The notes: generated from the sequence alone by a model not told the origin. DNA of 64,000 nucleotides from Acinetobacter oleivorans DR1 (GCF_000196795.1 NC_014259.1:2666001-2730000); one strand, 5' to 3'; counted from the stretch's first letter, positions 1-8,806 are shown. A program made the numbers and translations.

Positions 1-2992
1 CCATGCCGTATACACACATATAGGCACCGCCAATACCGACGGCATTTTCAGGTGTCCAAGTTCTCGCAGGGTTATATTTTGTGGTGACTAAACGTTGGCG
101 TGGGTCGAGCGGTGTTGCAACAGGTGCTCCTAAATAGACATCACCTAAACCCATCACCAAATAGTTTGCACTATAGACCACATCTTTAACTGCTTGCTTA
201 GAAGCCAAACCATTAATACGACGAATAAACTCGACGTTATCTGGGCACCACGGCGCATCTGGTCGAACAATTTGTGTGTAGCGCTCGGTGGCAAGTTGAG
301 TTTGTGAATCTTCCCAAGCTAAAGGCAAATAGACAGTTCGTGAAGGCACCTGCATATTTTGAATATCGGGTAACTCGGCTTCTGCTTGCTGAAGTTTTTG
401 TAAAAGTTCACGTTGATCGAGCTGGATTGAATCAAAATGAATTTGTAGTGAACGGATACCCGGTGTTAGGTCAATAATGCCCTGAATGTTTTGATCTTTG
501 ACCCATTGCATGAGCGCATGAATACGGAAGCGTAAATTTAGATCGAGTACTAACTCACCATATTCCACCAACAAATAGCTATTTCCTGCTGGTCGATAGG
601 TCACGTTTGGTAAATCAGTTTTACCTTCTAAAGTGGCTAAAACAGCATCTTTTAAAGTGTCGGGCTCTGCTTGAATAGCTGGGTTAAAATTGATCTGAGT
701 CGTATCAGCCGCGGTTAAGCTTTGATGATATTTTTGATCGAGTGTTTTTGCTTGCGCATAACTCACAGGTACAAATTTAACTTTATCACCTGCTTTAAGT
801 TGTCCAATTTTCCAAAGCTCGGAATGAATCACTACCGCAGGGCAAACAAAGCCACCTAAGCTTGGACCATCTGGACCCAAAATAATTGGCATATCGCCCG
901 TAAAATCAATTGCCCCAATCGCATACGCATTGTCGTGAATATTGGAAGGATGTAAACCTGCCTCACCGCCATCTTCACGTGCCCACTCAGGTTTTGGTCC
1001 AATTAAACGAATACCTGTACGGCTTGAGTTATAGTGAATTTCGAACTCGTTGGCAAAAAAGGTATCAATATCTTGTTTGGTGAAAAAATCTGGTGCGCCA
1101 TGTGGGCCATACATGACTGCAATTTCCCAGTTTTGAGTAAAGCTAGGAATTTGTGCTTGAGCTAAAGTAGTAGTCGATTGAGCGGAATATTCAGTAATTG
1201 GCAACATATCACCAATTAATAAATTACGACCTGCGTGCCCACCAAACTGACCCAAAGTGAAAGTCGCCTGCGACCCTAAATAGTCAGGAACATCGAAACC
1301 ATCTTTAACACCAATATAGCTACGGCAACCTGAACGGATAAGCCCGCATTTTAAAACTTGGCCTTTTTTTACATTAATGGTTTGCCACATCGGCACAAGT
1401 TCACCATCAAGTTTTGATGGCATATCACCACCTGTAATGACAATTTGGCTGTCGCAGTGAAACTTTAAAGTTGGCCCTTGCAAGGTGCATTCAAGCCCTG
1501 CCGTATTTGGCTCATTGGCTAAAAGCTGGTTTGCTACAGTTAAACTGAGCGGATCGATAGCACCTGATGGCGGCACCCCAACATCCCAATAACCTAGTCG
1601 ACCTGTTACGTCTTGAATGGCGGTTTGAATACCAGCCTGCAACACCTCAATTTTTTGAGTTTTCCATTCAAACGTATTTAAAAACCGAGTGGTTTGAGTA
1701 CCTAAAGCAAACACATCGCAAGCAATAATATTTTGCAAATATTCTAAATTGGTTTCGATACCAGCCACCTGTGTGTTGGCAAGACTGGCACACATTGCCT
1801 GTATGGCTTGCTCTCGTGTTGCAGCGGTCACAATAATTTTAGCAATCATTGGGTCATAAAAAGACGAAACCGTTGAACCTGTTTCTACCCATGTTTCGAC
1901 TCGGGTTTGCGGGTCAAATTTAACATGTGTAAGTAGGCCCGCACTTGGCTGGAACTGTTTAATCGGGTCTTCGGCATAAAGACGGACCTGAATGGAATGT
2001 CCAGTTGGCTCTAACTTTTTAGTCGGTGCTGACCAGTCACCGCTTGCCAGTGTAACCATCCATTCAACTAAGTCGACACCAAACACTTGCTCGGTCACGC
2101 CGTGCTCGACTTGCAAACGCGTGTTAACCTCTAAGAAATAAAATTCTTGGGTTTCAGTGTCCATGACAAACTCAACTGTGCCAGCCGAGCGGTAGTTCAC
2201 TGACTGCATGAGTTGAATCGCAACTTTTTGCAGGTAGTCGCGTTGCTGCTCATTTAGATGTGGAGCGGGTGTTTCCTCAATCACCTTTTGATTACGGCGT
2301 TGCACCGAACAATCACGCTCACCCAAGGCTAAAACTTGTCCTTGCCCATCACCAAAAATTTGTACTTCGATGTGGCGTGCATGTTGTACAAATTTCTCTA
2401 AATACAAACCTGCATCTTTAAAATTGACCTGCGCTAAATAAGATACGGTTTGGTAGGCATCTTTTAATTCGACTTCATTCCAAACCAAACGCATGCCAAT
2501 ACCACCGCCACCCGCGGTACTTTTCAACATGACTGGATAACCAATACGCGTTGCTTCAGTTAAGGCTTCAGCTTCATCGGCAAGTAATGAGCTACCCGGA
2601 AGTAAGGGTACATTGCTTTTAATCGCCAGTTCACGTGCAGTATGTTTTAAACCAAAATCGAGCATTTGGCTTGAAGTTGGCCCAATAAAGGCAATGCCTT
2701 GACTTTCGCACAAATCACAAAACTCGGCATTTTCAGACAAAAAACCATAACCGGGATGAATGGCTTCTGCTCCCGACCGTTTTGCTACTTCAAGAATCTT
2801 TTCAATATTTAAATAACTTTGGTGCGCAGGTGCAGGACCAATTAGGAAAGCTTCATCGGCCAAAGTCACATGTAACGAATCACGGTCGGCTTCCGAATAA
2901 ACAGCCACCGAAGCGATCCCGAGTTTTTTAAGAGTGCGAATGACGCGACAAGCAATTGCACCACGGTTGGCAATTAGAACTTTTTTAAACAT
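1..2992 (-). CDS. Guanidine carboxylase (annotated family: urea carboxylase), C-terminus cut by window edge
   Basis: Large biotin-dependent carboxylase reading leftward off the window. It starts MFKKVLIANRGAIACRVI, typical of a biotin carboxylase. An ATP-grasp domain follows (glycine-rich AGGGGIGMRLVW, RDCSVQRRNQK, EVNTRLQVEHGVTE), then the AHS2/KipA-like and AHS1/KipI-like carboxyltransferase halves. The last visible part is GDVYLGAPVATP...NPARTWTPENAVGIGG, a urea-carboxylase-family signature. The terminal biotinyl domain lies outside the window. The reaction is ATP- and bicarbonate-dependent N-carboxylation of urea or guanidine. The guanidine-I riboswitch upstream and the two DUF1989 partners argue for guanidine. 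The gene starts 2 bp after the stop of the preceding gene, so it is in the same operon. The active-site residue separating urea from guanidine enzymes was not assigned. Confidence 0.93.
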   Translation of the reverse strand, partial: MFKKVLIANRGAIACRVIRTLKKLGIASVAVYSEADRDSLHVTLADEAFLIGPAPAHQSYLNIEKILEVAKRSGAEAIHPGYGFLSENAEFCDLCESQGIAFIGPTSSQMLDFGLKHTARELAIKSNVPLLPGSSLLADEAEALTEATRIGYPVMLKSTAGGGGIGMRLVWNEVELKDAYQTVSYLAQVNFKDAGLYLEKFVQHARHIEVQIFGDGQGQVLALGERDCSVQRRNQKVIEETPAPHLNEQQRDYLQKVAIQLMQSVNYRSAGTVEFVMDTETQEFYFLEVNTRLQVEHGVTEQVFGVDLVEWMVTLASGDWSAPTKKLEPTGHSIQVRLYAEDPIKQFQPSAGLLTHVKFDPQTRVETWVETGSTVSSFYDPMIAKIIVTAATREQAIQAMCASLANTQVAGIETNLEYLQNIIACDVFALGTQTTRFLNTFEWKTQKIEVLQAGIQTAIQDVTGRLGYWDVGVPPSGAIDPLSLTVANQLLANEPNTAGLECTLQGPTLKFHCDSQIVITGGDMPSKLDGELVPMWQTINVKKGQVLKCGLIRSGCRSYIGVKDGFDVPDYLGSQATFTLGQFGGHAGRNLLIGDMLPITEYSAQSTTTLAQAQIPSFTQNWEIAVMYGPHGAPDFFTKQDIDTFFANEFEIHYNSSRTGIRLIGPKPEWAREDGGEAGLHPSNIHDNAYAIGAIDFTGDMPIILGPDGPSLGGFVCPAVVIHSELWKIGQLKAGDKVKFVPVSYAQAKTLDQKYHQSLTAADTTQINFNPAIQAEPDTLKDAVLATLEGKTDLPNVTYRPAGNSYLLVEYGELVLDLNLRFRIHALMQWVKDQNIQGIIDLTPGIRSLQIHFDSIQLDQRELLQKLQQAEAELPDIQNMQVPSRTVYLPLAWEDSQTQLATERYTQIVRPDAPWCPDNVEFIRRINGLASKQAVKDVVYSANYLVMGLGDVYLGAPVATPLDPRQRLVTTKYNPARTWTPENAVGIGGAYMCVYGM

Positions 2993-2994
2993 GC

Positions 2995-3648
2995 TTACAC
3001 CCCTTCCGCTTCACGGACAACCAGTTGAATTTTGGTTGGGTTATAGGCATTACACGGGTTATTGAGCTGCGGACAATTTGAAATTAAAACAATTAAATCC
3101 ATTTCTGCCCGAACTTCGACATATTTCCCCGGCGCTGAAATTCCGTCATCAAATTTAAGCTGACCGTCTGATGTTACTGGCACATTCATAAAAAAGTTAA
3201 TGTTTGGACCGATATGACGGACATTTAAACCATGCTTTTTTGCAATTGGGTGTTTTGCCAAAGCATACATAAAATTGTTACGGCAACTATGCATGGGATA
3301 CGTTTCATGTGCATAGCGAACTGTATTACTTTCACATGAACAAGCACCGCCAATGGTGTCATGGCGCCCACAGTTATCATCATGAATAACAGCAATTGGG
3401 CGGCCAAAGTTACTATAGAGCTTGGTGCCCTTTTCCAAATAAATCTGTTGGTTGATGGCCAAGGTATCCATTGCGCTATAACGCTCAGTTGGGTTTTCGG
3501 CGCTCATAAACAAAGTATCGACCGCTTGGTTTCCCTCAAGATCAATAATTCGAAAATATTGGCCCTTTTTAACCTCACACATCCACGCTTCACCCGCAGG
3601 ACAAACTTCATTTAAAACTGCTTTTTCAAATGATTGTAAAACTGTCAT
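2995..3648 (-). CDS. DUF1989 protein, carboxyguanidine deiminase subunit (urea carboxylase-associated protein)
   Basis: 217-residue DUF1989 / urea carboxylase-associated protein. Visible features are an N-terminal beta-rich part (GEAWMCEVKKGQYFRIIDLE), the conserved AVDTLFMSA segment, and a His/Cys-rich centre (HDDNCGRHDTIGGACSCES) that looks like a metal site, followed by NFFMNVPV. Proteins of this family, long of unknown role, have been described as the two subunits (CgdA/CgdB) of a carboxyguanidine deiminase. That enzyme turns carboxyguanidine into allophanate plus ammonia. It is second in the operon, 15 bp after the first DUF1989 gene and 2 bp before the carboxylase. By length it looks like the shorter of the two paralogue types; which of CgdA or CgdB it is was not resolved. 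Confidence 0.9.
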   Translation of the reverse strand: MTVLQSFEKAVLNEVCPAGEAWMCEVKKGQYFRIIDLEGNQAVDTLFMSAENPTERYSAMDTLAINQQIYLEKGTKLYSNFGRPIAVIHDDNCGRHDTIGGACSCESNTVRYAHETYPMHSCRNNFMYALAKHPIAKKHGLNVRHIGPNINFFMNVPVTSDGQLKFDDGISAPGKYVEVRAEMDLIVLISNCPQLNNPCNAYNPTKIQLVVREAEGV

Positions 3649-3663
3649 GATGCTTCTCCTGAT

Positions 3664-4404
3664 TTAAATATTGCTAAGCGCGTAGTAGCGGGCTGTGTTT
3701 TGAAACGCACGCTGATTTTGCGAACACGCATCACGACAAATATCGCTGTCTGTTAGTGAATTGGCTCTAAATAAACTGAGTTGAATATCGGCAGGTTGAT
3801 AGATTGGGCTGGTGTCTAAACCATGCGGCGCAGCAGATAAAAATATTAAGCAGTCCATTTCAAAGCGCAGTTCAATGGTTTGATCGGTGTTGTCAGAACT
3901 GACATAAGACAAAGCGCCGTTTTCATCTGGCACAACTTTAGAAAATAGGTTAACGGCGGCACTCAGGTCTTGGCTAGCAAGTCCGTATTTACACATTTCA
4001 ATGAGTAAGCTGTCTAAGCCATTTTGGTACATATCATTGCGGGCATCTTGAAATGTGCGATTGCCGAATTGCTTCTCAATTTGTTCTGGTCGACTTGGAC
4101 CACAAAGTGCATCATTCCAACCATGATCGTCATGAACAATGGAAGCCATGACACGGCCAAGGTCTGAGTACAATACATTGGAAGTTTTTAAATAGGCGGT
4201 ATGTTGCCCTTTTAAACTGTCGGGCATGTTAAAACGTTCAAGCACATCGGCAGCATTTACACAAAACAAAGAAACATTTGCCTGAGCGCCAAGCGATGTA
4301 AATCTAAGAATGGTTCCTTTTTGAATACGACCCGACCAGTGATGTCCTCCGGGTAAAAGTTCGGTCCAAATCGCCTGATTGTTATGATAACTTGCAGTGT
4401 TCAT
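3664..4404 (-). CDS. DUF1989 protein, carboxyguanidine deiminase partner subunit
   Basis: 246-residue paralogue of the next gene, first in the operon. It carries the same fold landmarks: LPGGHHWSGRIQKGTILRF near the N-terminus, a VHDDHGWNDALCGP centre, and NLFSKVVP towards the C-terminus. The metal-site Cys/His set is less complete than in its partner (one central Cys), as expected if the two form a hetero-complex in which one subunit is catalytic. The start is supported by CAGGAG at 4410-4415, five bases before the ATG. That ribosome binding site lies just beyond the riboswitch, so ligand control may act on translation. Confidence 0.88.
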   Translation of the reverse strand: MNTASYHNNQAIWTELLPGGHHWSGRIQKGTILRFTSLGAQANVSLFCVNAADVLERFNMPDSLKGQHTAYLKTSNVLYSDLGRVMASIVHDDHGWNDALCGPSRPEQIEKQFGNRTFQDARNDMYQNGLDSLLIEMCKYGLASQDLSAAVNLFSKVVPDENGALSYVSSDNTDQTIELRFEMDCLIFLSAAPHGLDTSPIYQPADIQLSLFRANSLTDSDICRDACSQNQRAFQNTARYYALSNI

Positions 4405-4427
4405 AGCTACTCCTGTCGGATAGTTTT

Positions 4428-4520
4428 AGACTTCCTCCCGGGCTTTTATCCCTCCGTGTAGTTCGCTAGGAACCGTGAACTCTCGGTCCAGTCATACTGT
4501 AAGTATCGGAACCCTAGATC
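4428..4520 (-). promoter_or_regulatory. Guanidine-I (ykkC) riboswitch
   Basis: On the minus strand this leader carries the conserved blocks of the ykkC / guanidine-I aptamer in order: CTAGGGTTCCG (4507-4517), ACTGGACCGAGAG, ACGG, and ACGGAGGGATAAAAGCCCGG near the 3' end, followed by GAGG. The first block starts a few bases after the transcription start predicted from the sigma-54 promoter. Only about 24 bases separate the aptamer from the ATG at 4404 and no U-tract terminator is visible. Control is therefore more likely at translation, or inside the aptamer, than through a classical terminator hairpin. Confidence 0.93.
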
Positions 4521-4541
4521 ACTTTTGATTGGTTATGACTA

Positions 4542-4558
4542 TGCAAAGGACATGCCAG
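4542..4558 (-). promoter_or_regulatory. Sigma-54 (RpoN) -24/-12 promoter of the guanidine operon
   Basis: The minus strand reads CTGGCATGTCCTTTGCA. This matches the -24 element (TGGCAYG, 4551-4557) and the -12 element (TTGCA, 4542-4546) with the obligatory spacing between GG and GC. The predicted start near 4531 lies about 14 bases before the first conserved block of the riboswitch. Nitrogen-limitation control fits a guanidine utilisation operon. Confidence 0.78.
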
Positions 4559-4595
4559 TTTAGTATTACGCTTTTAGTTAAAAGTAATACTAAAC
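4558..4595. repeat. Long inverted repeat abutting the -24 element
   Basis: A perfect 12-bp inverted repeat, GTTTAGTATTAC (4558-4569) and GTAATACTAAAC (4584-4595), encloses a second palindromic core CTTTTAGTTAAAAG. The whole can fold as a roughly 16-bp hairpin with a 2-base bulge. It touches the outermost base of the -24 element. No T-tract follows on either strand, so a regulator site or structural element is more likely than a terminator. Confidence 0.7.
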
Positions 4596-4636
4596 TTGGG
4601 CTGTTTAGGTGCGATTTAAGTTCAAAAATAAAAAAC

Positions 4637-4654
4637 TGCACTCAAAATTGTGCA
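4637..4654. promoter_or_regulatory. NtrC-like enhancer site (candidate)
   Basis: TGCAC (4637-4641) and GTGCA (4650-4654) form a perfect inverted repeat. Its centre is about 115 bp upstream of the predicted sigma-54 start, the usual distance for an NtrC enhancer. The half-sites match the NtrC consensus (TGCAC...GTGCA), but the spacer is one base longer than usual, so this remains tentative. Confidence 0.4.
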
Positions 4655-4662
4655 TCTTGAAA

Positions 4663-4692
4663 ATAAAAAAGCCCCTTTCACTAAGAGGCTTA
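4663..4692 (-). terminator. Rho-independent terminator of the alcohol dehydrogenase gene
   Basis: On the minus strand, AAGCCTCTT-AGTGA-AAGGGGCTT (one G-U pair) is followed by TTTTTTA. It lies 25 bases after the dehydrogenase stop and insulates it from the guanidine control region. Confidence 0.85.
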
Positions 4693-4716
4693 AAAATGGA
4701 TTATAAGATTGAGAGT

Positions 4717-5880
4717 TTAAGGAAGCAGAATCACCTTACGGCAGTCCTCTTCTCTTTCATTAAAAATACGATAACCTTCTGCGGCATCTTCTAATTTCAT
4801 TCGATGGGTAATAATCGTTTCAGGTGACAAATCACCACGCTCAATCAATTCCAAGAGTTGCGGTAAATATTGATGCACATGGGTTTGGCCCATTTTAAAA
4901 GTCAGTCCTTTATCAAAAGCATCGCCGAATAAAAAGCCATGAATCGGGCCTGCATATACACCCGGTACGCTGACTACACCACCACGACGAACTGCGGCAA
5001 TACATTGACGAAGCGCTGCACCACTTGAACCTTCAAGCTTTAAATTAGTTAGAACTGTCTCAATCACACTGCCTTTTGCCTCAAAGCCAATCGCATCAAT
5101 CACAGCATCGACACCGCGGTAATTGTCGGTATGTTGAATAATAAATTCGGCCGCATCGACTTCGTCAAAATTAACTGGAATAGCACCGTATGTTGCCGCT
5201 GCATAGTTCAATCGATAGTCATTGTGATCAACCATAAATATCTTTTCAGCACCAAGCATCTTGGCACAAGCGGCACTTAATAGTCCGACTGGCCCTGCAC
5301 CATAAATTGCAACGGTTGAGCCACGAGTCACTTGGGCATTGGTCACTGCTTGCCAAGCAGTCGGTAAAATATCCGTCAAGAAAAGTACTTTTTCATCTGA
5401 CAATGAGGTTGGCACTTTAAAAGGGCCTTTATTGGCTTTTGGCACACGCACATATTCTGCTTGCCCACCCGGTACACCGCCATAAAGATGGCTATAGCCA
5501 AACAAAGCTGCGCCTGGTGGAATCTGCTTTTTATTAATAATTGCACCGCGCCCTGTATTAGTGGTTTCGCAGGCAGCGGTTAGGTCTAGTTGGCAAAAGA
5601 AACATTCGCCACAGGCAATCACAAAAGGAACAATCACTCGATCACCCTTTTTGACTGCGGTGACAGCTGGGCCGACTTCTTCAACCACGCCCATAAATTC
5701 GTGCCCAAAGATATCGCCCTGTTCGGTTCTAGGGATTTTGCCTCGATATAAATGTAAGTCAGAGCCACAAATGGCTGTGGCAGTCACTCGTAAAATAATG
5801 TCATCCGGTTCTTGAATAATAGGGTCTGCTACTGTTTCTACTCGAACATCTTCTGCACCGTGGTAAGTTAGAGCGCGCAT
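4717..5880 (-). CDS. Zinc-dependent alcohol dehydrogenase (MDR family)
   Basis: 387-residue cytosolic medium-chain dehydrogenase. Catalytic zinc ligands are Cys38 and His60-Glu61 (GHEFMG). The structural zinc site is complete with Cys90, Cys93, Cys96 and Cys104. The NAD(P) Rossmann motif GAGPVG is at 194-199. The order and the long loop between the domains resemble the formaldehyde-dehydrogenase / FDH-like subgroup of zinc alcohol dehydrogenases, but the substrate cannot be read from sequence. It stands alone with its own terminator and is probably unrelated to the guanidine operon downstream. Confidence 0.9.
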   Translation of the reverse strand: MRALTYHGAEDVRVETVADPIIQEPDDIILRVTATAICGSDLHLYRGKIPRTEQGDIFGHEFMGVVEEVGPAVTAVKKGDRVIVPFVIACGECFFCQLDLTAACETTNTGRGAIINKKQIPPGAALFGYSHLYGGVPGGQAEYVRVPKANKGPFKVPTSLSDEKVLFLTDILPTAWQAVTNAQVTRGSTVAIYGAGPVGLLSAACAKMLGAEKIFMVDHNDYRLNYAAATYGAIPVNFDEVDAAEFIIQHTDNYRGVDAVIDAIGFEAKGSVIETVLTNLKLEGSSGAALRQCIAAVRRGGVVSVPGVYAGPIHGFLFGDAFDKGLTFKMGQTHVHQYLPQLLELIERGDLSPETIITHRMKLEDAAEGYRIFNEREEDCRKVILLP

Positions 5881-6061
5881 TTTATATTCCTCTATTTTCT
5901 GTGATGTCCTTTGATTATGAGGAGGCTTTCTTTACGGTTTGCAACGATTCTTACTCTTCACGTAAGGCATATAGTTCAAATGCAACGCGACAGAGATTTC
6001 AGTAACATTTAATGAATGTAGGATTTTTTCAGCTAGGGAGATTTTTGTTATTTGACCCAGC

Positions 6062-6099
6062 AAAAAGCCAATCATCCCTGCAATGAAATGATCGGCTTT
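6062..6099 (-). terminator. Terminator of the 3-hydroxyacyl-CoA dehydrogenase-like gene
   Basis: Minus strand: AAAGCC-G-ATCAT ... ATGAT-T-GGCTTT, an 11-bp stem with one internal mismatch, followed by TTTTTG. It lies just past the stop at 6116. Confidence 0.75.
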
Positions 6100-6115
6100 G
6101 TCTTAAAAATTTGAC

Positions 6116-7066
6116 TTAGTCTAACTTGAGTTGCTGTCTAAGCTTTAAGATATCGACCAGACCTTTATCTCTGGTTTGATATAAGTCGATATTTTTATAT
6201 TGGGTTAAAAGCTGATTGGTTTCTGCTTCCAACAACTCTGTTGTCTCATCTGAATGCTGAAATGCGTGCATGTCGTTCCACCATTCCGTCATTGGCGGGC
6301 CTAAATGATGAATTGCCTCTTTAAACCCCTTTTGGTTGGCAAGCTGCATATTAATGTAGGGACCAAATAATGCCCATCTTAAACCTGGGCCACTAGTAAT
6401 CGCGACATCAACATCTTCGGCAGAGCACACACCTTGTTCAACCAGTGAAAAAGCTTCTCGCCATAGCGCAGCCTGCAAACGGTTTGCGACATGCCCTTTT
6501 ACTTCTTTATTTAAAACAATTGGATTCTTGCCCAGTTGTTTATAGAACTCAGAAGCCTGTTTTAAAATTTGAGGATCTGTCAAATTACCACCAACGATCT
6601 CGACCAAAGGTAAGAGATGTGGCGGATTAAAAGGATGACCTAATAAAATACGTTCAGGATGTTGTGCCTCTTTTTGAAAATCAGACACTTTTAAGCCCGA
6701 TGAACTTGAAGCAATAATAGTATGTTCAGGGCAATATGCTGTGATTTCTTGATATAGCTGTTGTTTGATATCGAGACGTTCAGGGGCATTTTCTTGAATA
6801 AAATCTACGTCTGAAACTGCATCTTTTAAATGATTAAAAATTTCCAAATGAAGCAGCGCATCTGATTGAGAATGGGCGTGTTCAGCGTTCTGATCTAAAG
6901 CCAATAAATCCTTTAAATTTGCAGATATTCTTTTTTTAAAGACCGCTTCATCTATAGGATACGGGTCGTAAACCTTAACTTTAAATCCTTTATATAAAAA
7001 TAAGGCCGTCCAACTCGCACCTATTACACCAGCTCCAACAACACCAACTGTTTTAATGACTTCCAT
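6116..7066 (-). CDS. 3-hydroxyacyl-CoA dehydrogenase family protein, carnitine 3-dehydrogenase-like
   Basis: 316-residue NAD-dependent dehydrogenase. The N-terminal Rossmann motif GVVGAGVIG is at 7-15, followed by IIASSSSGL, the GHPFNPPHLLPLVEIV segment with the catalytic His, and KEVKGHVANRLQ. The motif GPGLRWALFGPY in the helical domain is typical of the L-carnitine dehydrogenase / L-gulonate dehydrogenase branch rather than of fatty-acid FadB enzymes. Length fits that branch (about 320). The expected reaction is NAD-linked oxidation of a 3-hydroxy acid such as carnitine. No neighbouring carnitine genes are present, so the substrate is uncertain. Confidence 0.82.
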   Translation of the reverse strand: MEVIKTVGVVGAGVIGASWTALFLYKGFKVKVYDPYPIDEAVFKKRISANLKDLLALDQNAEHAHSQSDALLHLEIFNHLKDAVSDVDFIQENAPERLDIKQQLYQEITAYCPEHTIIASSSSGLKVSDFQKEAQHPERILLGHPFNPPHLLPLVEIVGGNLTDPQILKQASEFYKQLGKNPIVLNKEVKGHVANRLQAALWREAFSLVEQGVCSAEDVDVAITSGPGLRWALFGPYINMQLANQKGFKEAIHHLGPPMTEWWNDMHAFQHSDETTELLEAETNQLLTQYKNIDLYQTRDKGLVDILKLRQQLKLD

Positions 7067-7270
7067 ATTTTCCTCGTAAGAATGTTGTTTTATTAAGAAA
7101 TTTCGTTACTCAATTGAATGCTAAATAAACATAGCAGATTCAACCAATCAATAAATTTAATTGTTTATATTTTATATAATTTGTCCTATATTCCTTAGCT
7201 TGAAAATTGATTCCTTTCATTAGTACAACTTAATCTTTTACCATTTTTTAACCGTTATTTACTGAATTTT

Positions 7271-8203
7271 ATGTCAAAAAATCTAGCAACATTGATTGGT
7301 TTAAGTGCCATTCTCATGTGGGCATCTCTGGTCGGTCTGATGAAACAAGTCAGCGCCGCCCTTGGACCTGAGCTAGGTGTTACGCTTATTTATTCTTTAA
7401 GTGCGCTACTGTTGCTTGCCATTTTCAAAGTTCCAGATTTTAAGCAGATCTCTAAAAAATACTTAATATTTGGCACAATTCTGTTCGTGGCTTATGAGGT
7501 GTGCTTTTCATTTGCGATTGCTTATTCTCAGACAGCACGGCAAGCCATTGAAATTAGTATTGTTAACTATTTGTGGCCGAGTTTAACGGTTTTGGCTTTC
7601 GTGATTTTTAAGGAATTAAAGTTTAATTTTCTTATTATTCTTGGTTTACTTATTTCAATTTCTGGCATTATTTTTATTCAAACTGGAAGCGGTGATTTTA
7701 GTCTAAATAGTCTTGTCGATAATTTTCATAGCAACCCACTGAGCTATATTTTGGCATTTACAGGTGCCATCATCTGGGCTTTTTACTGTGTAATCACTAA
7801 AAAAATGAGCAATGGGCAAAACCCCATTTCCATTTTCTTTGTTGGTGTCGCGCTTACTCTCTGGCTCAAGCTGCTTGTCTCGGGGCAATTCGCCATTCCA
7901 TCAATGGATATTCCAGCAGTCATCACCCTTTTAGTGGCATCTGCTGCCATGGGTTTTGGTTATGCTGCTTGGAACATTGGCATCATTCATGGAAACATTA
8001 CCATACTTGTGGTGGCTTCTTATTTCACCCCGATTATCTCGTCTATTTTGGCCATGTTTGTTTTACAAACTCAATTATCGATGAGCTTTTGGCAAGGAAC
8101 AGCAATGGTGACGGCTGGTTCCTTTATTTGCTGGGTTTCAACGAACTGGTCTGTGATTCAGCCCTTCTTTAAAAAATTAAGAAAAGACCAAAAAGTATTG
8201 TAG
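7271..8203 (+). CDS. yddG: EamA/DMT-family exporter, YddG-like (aromatic amino acids)
   Basis: 310-residue inner-membrane protein with about ten hydrophobic helices in two EamA repeats. Landmarks are MWASLVGLMKQVSAALGP at the N-terminus, SQTARQAIEISIVNYLWPSLTVL after the fourth helix, and GFGYAAWNIGIIHGNI in the second repeat. These are characteristic of YddG, an exporter of aromatic amino acids and some other metabolites. It is divergent from the dehydrogenase at 6116-7066 across a 204-bp AT-rich gap. Confidence 0.85.
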   Translation: MSKNLATLIGLSAILMWASLVGLMKQVSAALGPELGVTLIYSLSALLLLAIFKVPDFKQISKKYLIFGTILFVAYEVCFSFAIAYSQTARQAIEISIVNYLWPSLTVLAFVIFKELKFNFLIILGLLISISGIIFIQTGSGDFSLNSLVDNFHSNPLSYILAFTGAIIWAFYCVITKKMSNGQNPISIFFVGVALTLWLKLLVSGQFAIPSMDIPAVITLLVASAAMGFGYAAWNIGIIHGNITILVVASYFTPIISSILAMFVLQTQLSMSFWQGTAMVTAGSFICWVSTNWSVIQPFFKKLRKDQKVL

Positions 8204-8331
8204 ATTGATCGCAATGCTTTTTTCGGATTTAAGATAACTCCGACGAAGAAGAATTCCCCCATTACCCAAAGCATGCTAATATCCAAATTCTGACAATTAC
8301 TAATGTCAAAATAATTTCTAGAGGGAACAAG

Positions 8332-8763
8332 ATGTTAAAAACTCAAAAAATCAACATCGTACAAGAATTTGATGCACCCGTAGACAAAGTCTTTGCAACC
8401 TTAAGTGAGCATGAAAACTTAAGCAAACTTTTCGCTCCGGCTAAAGTCACTCGTATTAGTAACGGCAAAGACGCTCGTAATGGTGTTGGCTCTGCACGCA
8501 AAATGTCTATTCCACTCACCCCTTCATTTATAGAAACAAATTTAGTCTACAAAGAAAATGAACTGATCGAGTACGCAATCACGAGCGGTATTAGCCCAAT
8601 TAAGGGTCACCGTGGTGTAATGAAATTTACTGACTTGGGAAATAATCGAACTCGTTTGGATTACACCATTAGCTTTAAAGGTCGCGTTCCTTTTATTGGT
8701 CCCATTATTAAAGCAGCCTTACAAAATGGCGTGAGTCGTGGGCTTAAAAAACTCAAGTTTTAA
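8332..8763 (+). CDS. SRPBCC-family protein (polyketide cyclase/dehydrase-like)
   Basis: 143-residue START-fold protein. It has the family pattern of a first beta strand followed by VDKVFATLSEHENLSKLFAPAKV, then a GVGSARKMSI strand pair and the long C-terminal helix (FIGPIIKAALQNGVSRGLKKLKF). SRPBCC proteins bind hydrophobic ligands in a deep cavity. The ligand is unknown and the gene is monocistronic with a strong terminator. An AGAGGG ribosome binding site precedes the ATG. Confidence 0.82.
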   Translation: MLKTQKINIVQEFDAPVDKVFATLSEHENLSKLFAPAKVTRISNGKDARNGVGSARKMSIPLTPSFIETNLVYKENELIEYAITSGISPIKGHRGVMKFTDLGNNRTRLDYTISFKGRVPFIGPIIKAALQNGVSRGLKKLKF

Positions 8764-8778
8764 TCAAGATATAAAATA

Positions 8779-8806
8779 AAAAGCCCTTTATCGGGCTTTT
8801 ATTTTT
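8779..8806 (+). terminator. Terminator of the SRPBCC gene
   Basis: AAAAGCCC-tttatc-GGGCTTTT followed by ATTTTT, 15 bases after the stop. Confidence 0.9.
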
